This document shows, piece after piece, positions 1-4,853 of a stretch of 8,972 bases of DNA. This DNA comes from Anaerolineales bacterium (GTDB lineage: Bacteria > Chloroflexota > Anaerolineae > Anaerolineales > Villigracilaceae), in contig JAOZOM010000066.1 of NCBI GenBank assembly GCA_029933275.1, positions 1 through 8,972 of the forward strand, given 5' to 3'. Made by a program: the position numbers and the translations under genes. The notes under the pieces are model-generated. The model had not been told where the DNA came from, did not search any database, and saw nothing but the letters and a program-made list of their open reading frames with translations. Position 1 is the first letter of the stretch. Each line of letters starts with the position of its first letter.

Positions 1-23
1 AACAAATTATGAGTTAGTTCTCC

Positions 24-37
24 TTGACATTTGTCAA
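24..37. promoter_or_regulatory. FNR-type palindromic operator upstream of the Crp/Fnr gene
   Basis: The sequence TTGACATTTGTCAA is a perfect inverted repeat with half-sites TTGAC and GTCAA separated by four bases, the spacing used by FNR-family regulators (TTGAT-N4-ATCAA in E. coli FNR). It lies about 80 bp before the start of a Crp/Fnr gene, so autoregulation is the natural inference. Its centre (30.5) would sit at -61.5 from a start near position 92 if the promoter called at 56-85 is right, which is the classical class I activator position. It could instead serve a divergent gene outside the window. Confidence 0.6.
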
Positions 38-55
38 GAATTTTATAAGTTACAA

Positions 56-85
56 TTGCAGTTTATGTTAGGAACAATCTATAAA
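56..85 (+). promoter_or_regulatory. Candidate promoter of the Crp/Fnr gene
   Basis: TTGCAG (56-61) and TATAAA (80-85) are separated by 18 bp and would start transcription near 91-93, leaving a short leader that contains the ribosome binding site GGAGA (105-109), nine bases before the ATG. The boxes are reasonable but not perfect, and the region is AT-rich, so other -10 boxes are possible. Confidence 0.35.
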
Positions 86-118
86 CGGACTAAACCTTGA
101 AGATGGAGAAGATGAAAG

Positions 119-793
119 ATGGATGATCTAATCAAGAAACTTTCAAATGCCGAGTTCTTTGGCGACTTCCCCGAGAGTGATCGAAGGACTCTCGCTGAAC
201 TAGCGATTCCGTGTCAATTGCGAGTCGGTGAATACATCTGCCATCAAGGGGATGTTTGGGAAAGTGTCATATTCCTTTTTGAGGGAAATTTGGATTGGGT
301 GATGCTCTCTGTGGGCGGGAAGGAGCATGTCTTATTTTCATTAAGTCCGAACGATGTTTTCTGGGGACATTCCATCTTTGATGACAAGCCCATGCCCGCA
401 TCGCTTAAAGCGACAGAAAACTCAACTGTCTATCGTTGGGAGCGTGAAGCGATTCTGCCCATCCTTTACCGTCACCCGGAAACACTCTGGGAAATCGCGG
501 GCATGTTAACAGGTACAATGCGTAAAGCCAGAGAAATTATTTATGGATTAGCTTTTCAACCTGTAGCGGGACGTTTGGCGACATTACTTTTAGATCGTTT
601 TTCTGACCCCGATGATATTTCTGTCGAACGCGACCTAACATTAAGTGCGCTCGCGTCTCGTGTCGCCTCCTCTCCCGAAGTTGTTTGTCGTATCTTGCAT
701 CAATTCCAGACAGAGGGAGTTTTGAAAATGACACGCGCCACCATCACACTGCACGATCGTTCAGCATTAGAAAATTTGGTGGAACCGAGTTAA
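119..793 (+). CDS. Crp/Fnr-family transcriptional regulator
   Basis: A 224-residue protein of normal length for the Crp/Fnr family. Residues about 12-115 form the cyclic-nucleotide-binding-type beta barrel, 118-150 the long dimerisation helix, and 165-212 a winged helix-turn-helix. The recognition helix starts near 184 with SSPEVVCRIL. Glu187 and Arg191 match the DNA-contacting Glu and Arg of FNR and CRP, while Cys190 replaces the FNR Ser. The sensor pocket is unusual: the CRP residues that bind cAMP (Glu72 and Arg82-Ser83) align with His84 and Met92-Pro93, and there is no N-terminal cysteine cluster for an iron-sulfur centre. The signal is therefore unlikely to be cAMP or oxygen through an FNR-type cluster. 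The ATG at 119 has a good SD nine bases upstream. A perfect TTGAC-N4-GTCAA site upstream fits the Glu/Arg readout and suggests autoregulation. The effector and target genes are unknown. Confidence 0.9.
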   Translation: MDDLIKKLSNAEFFGDFPESDRRTLAELAIPCQLRVGEYICHQGDVWESVIFLFEGNLDWVMLSVGGKEHVLFSLSPNDVFWGHSIFDDKPMPASLKATENSTVYRWEREAILPILYRHPETLWEIAGMLTGTMRKAREIIYGLAFQPVAGRLATLLLDRFSDPDDISVERDLTLSALASRVASSPEVVCRILHQFQTEGVLKMTRATITLHDRSALENLVEPS

Positions 794-852
794 AGCAATC
801 TCGATTGTGGATTGAAATTTTCAAATTCACTCTTACCCGCACAGATTAGAGT

Positions 853-884
853 AAAAAAAAGCCCCCGTTTGGGGGCTTTTCTCT
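853..884. terminator. Bidirectional intrinsic terminator
   Basis: GCCCCC (861-866), a GTTT loop and GGGGGC (871-876) form a GC-only six-base-pair hairpin. It is flanked by eight A on the left (853-860) and TTTTCTCTTT on the right, so it can end transcription in both directions. It sits between the convergent Crp/Fnr and PilZ genes, only eight bases beyond the PilZ stop codon. Confidence 0.9.
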
Positions 885-1274
885 TTAGAAATAACTATCT
901 CGTGCAGGCACATACCCGCTTCCCTTTGATTTCTTCGAGCCATATAATTGTAAAACACGGTTGAAAATATCGTGATCTTCTAAGTGCATCTCAACGATAT
1001 GAAAACCAGTATTATAAACAAAGGGGTCAATCGGATCGGTTTGACACCACTTACTCTGCGCACGAAAAATCATAAAAGGTTTTGATGCCACATCGGGTGT
1101 TAGCTCAAGATGAAAGCGAAACTCTCTTTCAAGCGGAATGGGTCCATCACTATCCAGCTTAAACCCACCCGTGCTAATATCCGCCAAGTGTCCAACTAAC
1201 TTTTTTGTTGTTGCATCGGTCAATTGCATATAATAAGAAAAATTTCTGCGATTATTAACTCTCTTTTCATCCAT
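885..1274 (-). CDS. PilZ domain protein (putative c-di-GMP receptor)
   Basis: A 129-residue single-domain protein. Both halves of the PilZ c-di-GMP-binding signature are present: RxxxR (Arg5-Val-Asn-Asn-Arg9, followed by Arg10) and DxSxxG (Asp32-Ile-Ser34-Thr-Gly-Gly37). These fold into the usual small beta barrel, with a C-terminal helix around residues 98-112 and a polar tail. The reading frame continues upstream to an ATG at 1313, but I place the start at 1274. That ATG has the SD AGAAGGAGG six bases upstream, and the promoter would start transcription near 1295, excluding the ATG at 1313 and making the one at 1295 leaderless at best. No output domain is attached, so it probably works by binding a partner protein in the cytoplasm, as other stand-alone PilZ proteins do; the process cannot be told from here. 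It ends at the shared terminator with the convergent Crp/Fnr gene. Confidence 0.88.
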   Translation of the reverse strand: MDEKRVNNRRNFSYYMQLTDATTKKLVGHLADISTGGFKLDSDGPIPLEREFRFHLELTPDVASKPFMIFRAQSKWCQTDPIDPFVYNTGFHIVEMHLEDHDIFNRVLQLYGSKKSKGSGYVPARDSYF

Positions 1275-1280
1275 CGGCAA

Positions 1281-1289
1281 CCTCCTTCT
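1281..1289 (-). promoter_or_regulatory. Strong ribosome binding site deciding the PilZ start
   Basis: On the minus strand this reads AGAAGGAGG, a near-perfect anti-16S match, six bases before the ATG at 1274. The two upstream in-frame ATGs (1295 and 1313) have no comparable site. Confidence 0.85.
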
Positions 1290-1301
1290 CGCCATAAATA
1301 C

Positions 1302-1330
1302 AGTATAGAGCAAATTGAGCGCAGATTCAA
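1302..1330 (-). promoter_or_regulatory. Promoter of the PilZ gene
   Basis: On the minus strand TTGAAT (1330-1325) and TATACT (1307-1302) are separated by 17 bp, a good sigma70-type promoter with a predicted start near 1295. It lies just after the thiolase stop codon (1338-1340), so the PilZ gene can be transcribed independently of the thiolase gene. No hairpin separates the two genes, so read-through is also possible. Confidence 0.65.
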
Positions 1331-1337
1331 TCTTTTG

Positions 1338-2489
1338 TCATGCAATTTTAAGGATATGCGTAATGATACTCGCTCCGGAACCGCCGATATTTTGTGCCAA
1401 CCCAACTTTTGCACCCTCTACTTGTGTTTCGCCACATTCACCGCGTAATTGTTGGACGGATTCGACAATCTGGTACATCCCCGTTGCGCCGACTGGATGC
1501 CCGCGAGCTTTTAATCCGCCCATAGTGCAGATGGGGATACGCCCGTGATTTATCTTGATCTCGTTGTCTAAACCGAGTCTCGGTCCCTGACCTTGTTCTG
1601 CAAATCCGCAAGCCTCCAACGAAAGAGCCGCCATAATTGAAAAAGCATCGTGCAACTCGAAAAAATCAATCTCCTCGAGAGAAATCCCAGCTTGGGCGTA
1701 GGCACTTTGTGCTGAGAGATATGCTGCCTGCAAAAAGAGCGGAGTTTTTCGAGAGTGGATGCTAATTGTATCGGTAGCAGCTCCACTTCCCGCGATTTCT
1801 ACCGCTCGTTGGTCACCGCGTAGACTGTCTAAGGGCACAATTAAAGCTGCAGCCGCGCCATCGCCGGTTGGCGAAGCATCCATCAGATTAATGGGAGCGG
1901 CAATCATGGTTGCGTTTAGGTATTGTTTTTCGCTAATCGCAAAGGGGAGACGTGCGTTAGGATTATGTGCCGCGTTAGCGTGAGAATTAAGCGAAAAGGG
2001 TGCAAAATCTTTATGTTGCCAACCGTACTCGTGCATATAGCGGCGCATAATGAGGGCATTTAGCCCAACAAAAGAAACGCCTTGCTCTAACTCCCAATCG
2101 GAATCGGCGGCGGTTGCAAGCGCGGAGGTAACATCGGTGGGGGCAGCATCGGTCATTTTTTCTACCCCAACGACCATCGCCGAATCAATTTCACCGGAGG
2201 CTATTGCTATCATCCCTGCCCGCAGCGCGGATGCGCCCGAAGAGCAAGCAGATTCGATTTTGACGGATTCGCCCTTAAAGCCAACCCAATCGGCGATAAC
2301 TGCACCGAGGTTATTTTGTTGATCTAATAAGCCGGAGAGCATGTTGCCGCTGAAGATGGCATCAACGCTTTCTCGATTTGCGTCTTCTAACGCGGCGAAA
2401 ATAGCCTCGCCCGCCAAATCTCGGATGGAGCGTTGCCAATGTTCGTGTACTTTTGTTTGTCCAATGCCTATGATCGCGATTTTACGCAT
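1338..2489 (-). CDS. Thiolase, archaeal/SCP2-type acetyl-CoA acetyltransferase family
   Basis: A 383-residue thiolase-fold protein. The nucleophile is Cys82 in ESACSSGASALRAG (79-92). His280 lies in ELHDAF, the family equivalent of the NEAF loop, and His331 in GGLKARGHPVGATG (324-337) is the catalytic His. The HDAF form and the C-terminal NIGGSGAS (367-374), without the second catalytic Cys of classical thiolases, place it in the SCP2-thiolase/archaeal group. Members of that group make acetoacetyl-CoA, often with HMG-CoA synthase and a DUF35 zinc-ribbon protein, or act in fatty-acid and ketone degradation. Neither partner is present here, so the substrate is open. Cys321 occupies the position before the GG where relatives usually have Asn. 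The ATG at 2489 has an AAGGA site six bases upstream. The gene diverges from the HEIHH gene and lies upstream of the PilZ gene on the same strand. Confidence 0.88.
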   Translation of the reverse strand: MRKIAIIGIGQTKVHEHWQRSIRDLAGEAIFAALEDANRESVDAIFSGNMLSGLLDQQNNLGAVIADWVGFKGESVKIESACSSGASALRAGMIAIASGEIDSAMVVGVEKMTDAAPTDVTSALATAADSDWELEQGVSFVGLNALIMRRYMHEYGWQHKDFAPFSLNSHANAAHNPNARLPFAISEKQYLNATMIAAPINLMDASPTGDGAAAALIVPLDSLRGDQRAVEIAGSGAATDTISIHSRKTPLFLQAAYLSAQSAYAQAGISLEEIDFFELHDAFSIMAALSLEACGFAEQGQGPRLGLDNEIKINHGRIPICTMGGLKARGHPVGATGMYQIVESVQQLRGECGETQVEGAKVGLAQNIGGSGASIITHILKIA

Positions 2490-2533
2490 GGTTTTTCCTT
2501 ATCAGCCTTTGAAAGTCTTTTTCGATGAGATTT

Positions 2534-2543
2534 ATTGTATACT
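2534..2543. promoter_or_regulatory. Overlapping divergent -10 boxes between thiolase and HEIHH genes
   Basis: ATTGTATACT holds TATACT (2538-2543) for plus-strand transcription and TATACAAT (2541-2534) for minus-strand transcription, centred on the palindrome GTATAC. The -35 boxes are weak on both sides (for example TTCGGT at 2564-2559 on the minus strand). The placement suits the two divergent genes, but the assignment is tentative. Confidence 0.35.
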
Positions 2544-2588
2544 CTGGTGACAATTCTAACCGAAGGAACTCTCAGGGTCTATCAGAAG

Positions 2589-3113
2589 ATGAAAAATAAG
2601 ATATGGAAAGAAGCTGCTCTCGAAAAGCTTGCCTGTAGAGGAAAGTTGGGCAAAGAAACAGCAGAATATATTCGGCGAAAGGGGGTGCGGATACATTTTA
2701 AGAAGTATGCCAAAAGTACGGGGGCGCGTTGGTTCTTCTTTCAGCAGATTTCGTTGAATACGCATTATTATTCCCCCGATAAAAAAATAGATGATCCTAA
2801 AATTTTATCTTTATTGGTGCATGAAATTCATCATCTTAAACAGGGGGCGTTGACTGCGCTTTCCGTTTATGGAGAATTGGACGCTTGGCAGGTGGAGTTC
2901 CGCTTTTATAAGGAGATTCATCCGGTTAAATTACATTCGGCTTTGGAGGAGATTCTCACTTTGCCGCTGAATTATGACCGTGACAATTTACGTCGCGCGG
3001 CAAAGCTGATGCAAGATTACGCGGGGAAGGGCTACCATAGCAATTGGTTACCGTTTTATCCGCTTCATCGTGAGATTCTGTATTGGGTTACGCGGATGAA
3101 GCCGAAAAGTTGA
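2589..3113 (+). CDS. Uncharacterised protein with a zincin-like HEIHH motif
   Basis: I do not recognise the family. With the ATG at 2589 the protein has 174 residues and no signal peptide or membrane segment. The clear feature is LLVHEIHHLKQGA (75-87), an HExxH metallopeptidase signature (His78, Glu79, His82). It is followed fourteen residues later by GELDAW (95-100), where Glu96 could be the third zinc ligand, as in gluzincin and ImmA/IrrE-type proteins. The N-terminus is basic (28-47) and the C-terminus is rich in aromatic residues. The frame is open back to a TTG at 2535, but that codon overlaps the predicted -10 box, so I prefer the first ATG, which has only a weak SD (AGGG at 2574-2577). 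The gene is divergent from the thiolase and convergent with crcB, so neighbours do not reveal its role. It could be a cytoplasmic zinc protease or a structural relative without activity. Confidence 0.72.
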   Translation: MKNKIWKEAALEKLACRGKLGKETAEYIRRKGVRIHFKKYAKSTGARWFFFQQISLNTHYYSPDKKIDDPKILSLLVHEIHHLKQGALTALSVYGELDAWQVEFRFYKEIHPVKLHSALEEILTLPLNYDRDNLRRAAKLMQDYAGKGYHSNWLPFYPLHREILYWVTRMKPKS

Positions 3114-3170
3114 ATGGAGAATCGGTTTATTGGGAGCAAGCAGGTTCAGGTCGCGTTTGATATATCCTGT

Positions 3171-3554
3171 TTAGTTGATGAAATAGGCTGTGAAATTTCG
3201 TCCTGCCCAAACCGCGCCCAATCCAAAGAAAATGCTTGCACTGACATTCAAATAAAAAAGTAAACTCTGCCCGTTGCGGAAGAGGTTAAAACTCTCGGAA
3301 CTAAAGGTGGAGAAGGTAGTGAATGCGCCGAGAAATCCGAGAAAAATAAGGGAAGTAGTTTCTGGCGTGAAAATATCTCGTGCTTCGGCAAGTTGTGCCA
3401 AAGCACCAATTAGCAAACAACCAATGAGATTAACGATTAGTGTTCCAAGAGGAAAATGGCTGATTTTTGACCAGCTTTGAATGAAATTACTAAGTGCATA
3501 ACGTGTGATTGCGCCAAGAAATCCCCCTACACCGATAAAAAGAAAATTACCCAT
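3171..3554 (-). CDS. crcB: Fluoride ion channel CrcB/Fluc
   Basis: A 127-residue protein with four predicted membrane helices (about 2-24, 35-57, 66-90 and 97-121), the standard length for Fluc channels, which work as antiparallel homodimers and let toxic cytoplasmic fluoride leave the cell. Signatures visible in order are GGFLGAITRY (10-19), GTLIVNLIG (37-45) with the pore Asn42, and GFLGAFTTFSTFSSE (73-87) carrying the phenylalanine-box residues Phe81 and Phe84. The open frame extends to a TTG at 3569, but the ATG at 3554 gives the normal N-terminus and has GGAG nine bases upstream. A single copy is present, consistent with a homodimer. The fluoride riboswitch directly upstream independently supports the function. 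It is convergent with the HEIHH gene, 57 bp apart. Confidence 0.96.
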   Translation of the reverse strand: MGNFLFIGVGGFLGAITRYALSNFIQSWSKISHFPLGTLIVNLIGCLLIGALAQLAEARDIFTPETTSLIFLGFLGAFTTFSTFSSESFNLFRNGQSLLFYLNVSASIFFGLGAVWAGRNFTAYFIN

Positions 3555-3563
3555 TACTGTTGT

Positions 3564-3567
3564 CTCC
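3564..3567 (-). promoter_or_regulatory. Ribosome binding site of crcB
   Basis: GGAG on the minus strand, nine bases before the ATG at 3554, decides between that ATG and the TTG at 3569, which overlaps it. It lies 16 bases downstream of the aptamer's ACTCC strand and is complementary to its CTCC, so the aptamer could mask it. Confidence 0.65.
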
Positions 3568-3580
3568 AATGTTTTTATAA

Positions 3581-3629
3581 TTCAGGAGTCATCAGCCTAT
3601 GGGCGGTTAATGGTGAACTCCATCACCAG
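3581..3629 (-). promoter_or_regulatory. Fluoride riboswitch (crcB motif)
   Basis: Read on the minus strand, the segment has every landmark of the crcB RNA. A first stem GGTGA/TCACC (3628-3624 with 3617-3613) encloses a loop containing GGAGT (3622-3618). Next come the linker ATTAACC, a short stem GCC/GGC with a CATA loop, and the hallmark GCTGATGACTCCTGAA. ACTCC (3590-3586) is complementary to the loop GGAGT, forming the known pseudoknot. There is no U-rich terminator between the aptamer and crcB, so control is probably at translation. Fluoride would hold ACTCC in the pseudoknot and leave the GGAG ribosome site free, but only four base pairs support the masked state, so the switching mechanism is inference. 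Confidence 0.93.
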
Positions 3630-3652
3630 TAAAACTCGGCGTATTTTACTGG
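3626..3652. repeat. 9-bp perfect inverted repeat at the crcB promoter
   Basis: CCAGTAAAA (3626-3634) and TTTTACTGG (3644-3652) are perfect inverted copies with a nine-base spacer. On the minus strand one arm contains the -10 box TAAAAT and the other begins just after the predicted start and overlaps the first bases of the riboswitch. This looks like an operator for a dimeric regulator; a hairpin or chance are alternatives. Confidence 0.6.
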
Positions 3653-3671
3653 ATGTGGAGTTGAGAGGCAA
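3643..3671 (-). promoter_or_regulatory. Promoter of the riboswitch-crcB transcript
   Basis: On the minus strand TTGCCT (3671-3666) and TAAAAT (3648-3643) are separated by 17 bp. The predicted start near 3636 lies a few bases before the riboswitch, as expected for a riboswitch leader. Confidence 0.7.
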
Positions 3672-3710
3672 GGGGGATTTTCGTATATTTTCATTTCTAC
3701 TGCAAAGAAA

Positions 3711-3743
3711 CAACGAGCGCGAAGTTTTTCTTCGCGCTCGTTG
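3711..3743 (-). terminator. Intrinsic terminator of the GyrI-like gene
   Basis: CAACGAGCGCGAAG (3711-3724) and CTTCGCGCTCGTTG (3730-3743) form a perfect 14-bp stem with a five-base loop. On the minus strand it is followed by TTTCTTT. It starts 21 bases beyond the stop codon of the GyrI-like gene and insulates the crcB promoter downstream. Confidence 0.88.
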
Positions 3744-3764
3744 CATCTTAGTGATGAAATCAGT

Positions 3765-4391
3765 TTATTTCTTTATGGGATAACGCAAAATGGTGCGTTC
3801 TTTTTCTGGGTTTTTATGACGCGGGTCGCTGATGTAGATTTCGTGGTAGAGACCGCGTAATTCGTATCCCTTGTTTTGGGCGAAATCTTTCATTCGCTCA
3901 ATACTCATCGGCACTAATCCGGGCGAGCTGACGTGCATGATTTGAATTGCCAAACCCTCATGGAAAGATTCAAAGCGAGCCAGCTTTAGAGCTGAAATCC
4001 CGCCGCGTTTTTTGCGGAGGTTTGATACCGCGTTCTCAAAAATTTCGGCGGTGATATGCGCGGGTTGCATCATCATCAAAGTCCAATTCCAGCCGCTACG
4101 ATCTTTGAAATCGCTATTTTCGGGGGGATGCCATAATCCCTCGAGGGGCATTGTGTTGTAGTCGATGGGGTTTTTTCTGTCGAGTTTGGAGATGAATTTT
4201 AGGGTAAAGGAAATTCCATTGAGTGCGTTGAGTGCATCTTGGAAGGATTCGGATGTCGCTGGTTTACTTCCCTCTTCGAGTTGACCGTCTATCATTATAA
4301 AATTGAAGACAGGAACATCAACAATATCTACATACCGCGCGGAGGGGGCGTATAAATCTGTGATTTCTTCTGTCAAATTTAGCTTGGTCAT
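3765..4391 (-). CDS. GyrI-like small-molecule-binding domain protein
   Basis: A 208-residue cytoplasmic protein covering one full GyrI-like (effector-binding, SHS2-type) domain with no helix-turn-helix. Typical family blocks are PLEGLWH (82-88), WNWTLMMMQPAHIT (101-114) and the C-terminal HEIYISDPRHKNPEKERTIL (183-202). It resembles the stand-alone GyrI-like proteins of Gram-positive and environmental bacteria. Some of those bind drug-like molecules and some have been shown to hydrolyse cyclopropane-containing natural products, so a role in handling toxic small molecules is plausible but unproven. Aromatic and acidic residues (Glu84, Trp87, Trp101, Trp103, Tyr186) are available for a ligand pocket. 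The ATG at 4391 has AGGAG five bases upstream. It is a single-gene unit with its own -10 box and a strong terminator. Confidence 0.85.
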   Translation of the reverse strand: MTKLNLTEEITDLYAPSARYVDIVDVPVFNFIMIDGQLEEGSKPATSESFQDALNALNGISFTLKFISKLDRKNPIDYNTMPLEGLWHPPENSDFKDRSGWNWTLMMMQPAHITAEIFENAVSNLRKKRGGISALKLARFESFHEGLAIQIMHVSSPGLVPMSIERMKDFAQNKGYELRGLYHEIYISDPRHKNPEKERTILRYPIKK

Positions 4392-4423
4392 GGTAACTCC
4401 TGAGAAATGATAGCAACAACTGT

Positions 4424-4429
4424 ATTATA
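4424..4429 (-). promoter_or_regulatory. -10 box of the GyrI-like gene
   Basis: A consensus TATAAT on the minus strand, 32 bases before the ATG. No good -35 box lies at the normal distance (CCAATT at 17 bp), so the promoter may be weak or need an activator. Confidence 0.5.
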
Positions 4430-4480
4430 CCCTCTTCTTTTAGAAAAATTGGGTTATATAGGACGTTTTTTATGAGTTCG

Positions 4481-4532
4481 CGAAGTTGTACGAAGAAGCA
4501 CGAAGTTTTATGCTTCCCGAAGGAAAGCATAA
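4481..4532. repeat. 10-bp phased CGAAG repeats followed by a UUCG hairpin
   Basis: CGAAG begins at 4481, 4491 and 4501, exactly ten bases apart, each within a related ten-base unit (cgaagttgta, cgaagaagca, cgaagtttta). An inverted repeat follows: TTATGCTT (4508-4515) with AAGCATAA (4525-4532). On the minus strand its loop region is CCTTCGGG with one bulged T, giving the stable cUUCGg tetraloop. There is no U-tract, so it is not a standard terminator. The rest of the gap 4402-4597 holds only the -10 box of the GyrI-like gene. Confidence 0.6.
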
Positions 4533-4597
4533 GCTCCCTGCACTATCCAAAAACATGCCCCGGGGGACAGCGGCTAGAGCGTGATATAGGAGAGGAT

Positions 4598-4837
4598 TTA
4601 CTTCTTATAATCCGTCCACTTTGGCGCGGGGCGGGGATTCGGCTTGCGCCCATAGAAAAGATTATCCATCTGCAAGGCAAATCGCCGGAAGAATCCGGAG
4701 TGAGCGATACCCCAGCGGACTAAATTATGAGCGGCACGTTTTTCTTTTTCGGCGATGGAGAGAAAACCGAACGCGGCGAGGCTGATGGAGAAGGTTGCGC
4801 CGATGAGAAGAAGGGTGATTTTTGTGAAGTTTTCCAT
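4598..4837 (-). CDS. Small single-pass membrane protein, unknown function
   Basis: A 79-residue protein I do not recognise. Residues 7-28 (ITLLLIGATFSISLAAFGFLSI) form one membrane helix. The rest is a basic, probably cytoplasmic tail with EKEKRA (30-35), an amphipathic region around 37-60 and a proline-rich end (66-72). The start lies 16 bases after the npdG stop codon with no gene between, so the two are probably co-transcribed and this protein translated from the npdG mRNA. I see no convincing ribosome binding site before the ATG, which lowers confidence. The organised hydrophobic and basic layout argues that it is real rather than a chance frame. A role with the F420 reductase is possible only from position. 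Confidence 0.55.
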   Translation of the reverse strand: MENFTKITLLLIGATFSISLAAFGFLSIAEKEKRAAHNLVRWGIAHSGFFRRFALQMDNLFYGRKPNPRPAPKWTDYKK

Positions 4838-4853
4838 ATTTTCTATTCACAGA

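Noticed and set aside
103..126. A seven-codon frame (ATG at 103 to TGA at 126) overlapping the Crp/Fnr start, possible leader peptide
   Set aside because: It contains the ribosome site of the real gene, has no SD of its own and no sign of attenuation.
1275..1313. N-terminal extension of the PilZ protein from the ATG at 1313
   Set aside because: The predicted promoter and the strong SD at 1281-1289 both point to the ATG at 1274.
1314..1331. ATTGA-N8-TCAAT near the PilZ -35, possible FNR-type site
   Set aside because: The spacing is wrong for FNR-type half-sites, and five-base arms are easily met by chance.
1759..2322. Plus-strand open frames opposite the thiolase gene
   Set aside because: They are antisense shadows with compositions set by the thiolase codons and have no family motifs or ribosome sites.
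2535..2588. N-terminal extension of the HEIHH protein from a TTG at 2535
   Set aside because: The TTG overlaps the putative -10 box and has no SD; the first ATG at 2589 is simpler.
3141..3169. CAGG...CCTG as a terminator between the HEIHH gene and crcB
   Set aside because: The stem is too short and the loop about 20 bases; no U-tract follows in either direction.
4548..4570. CCCCGGGG palindrome after the small membrane protein gene as a terminator
   Set aside because: The palindrome leaves no room for a loop, so a stable hairpin is unlikely despite nearby T residues.
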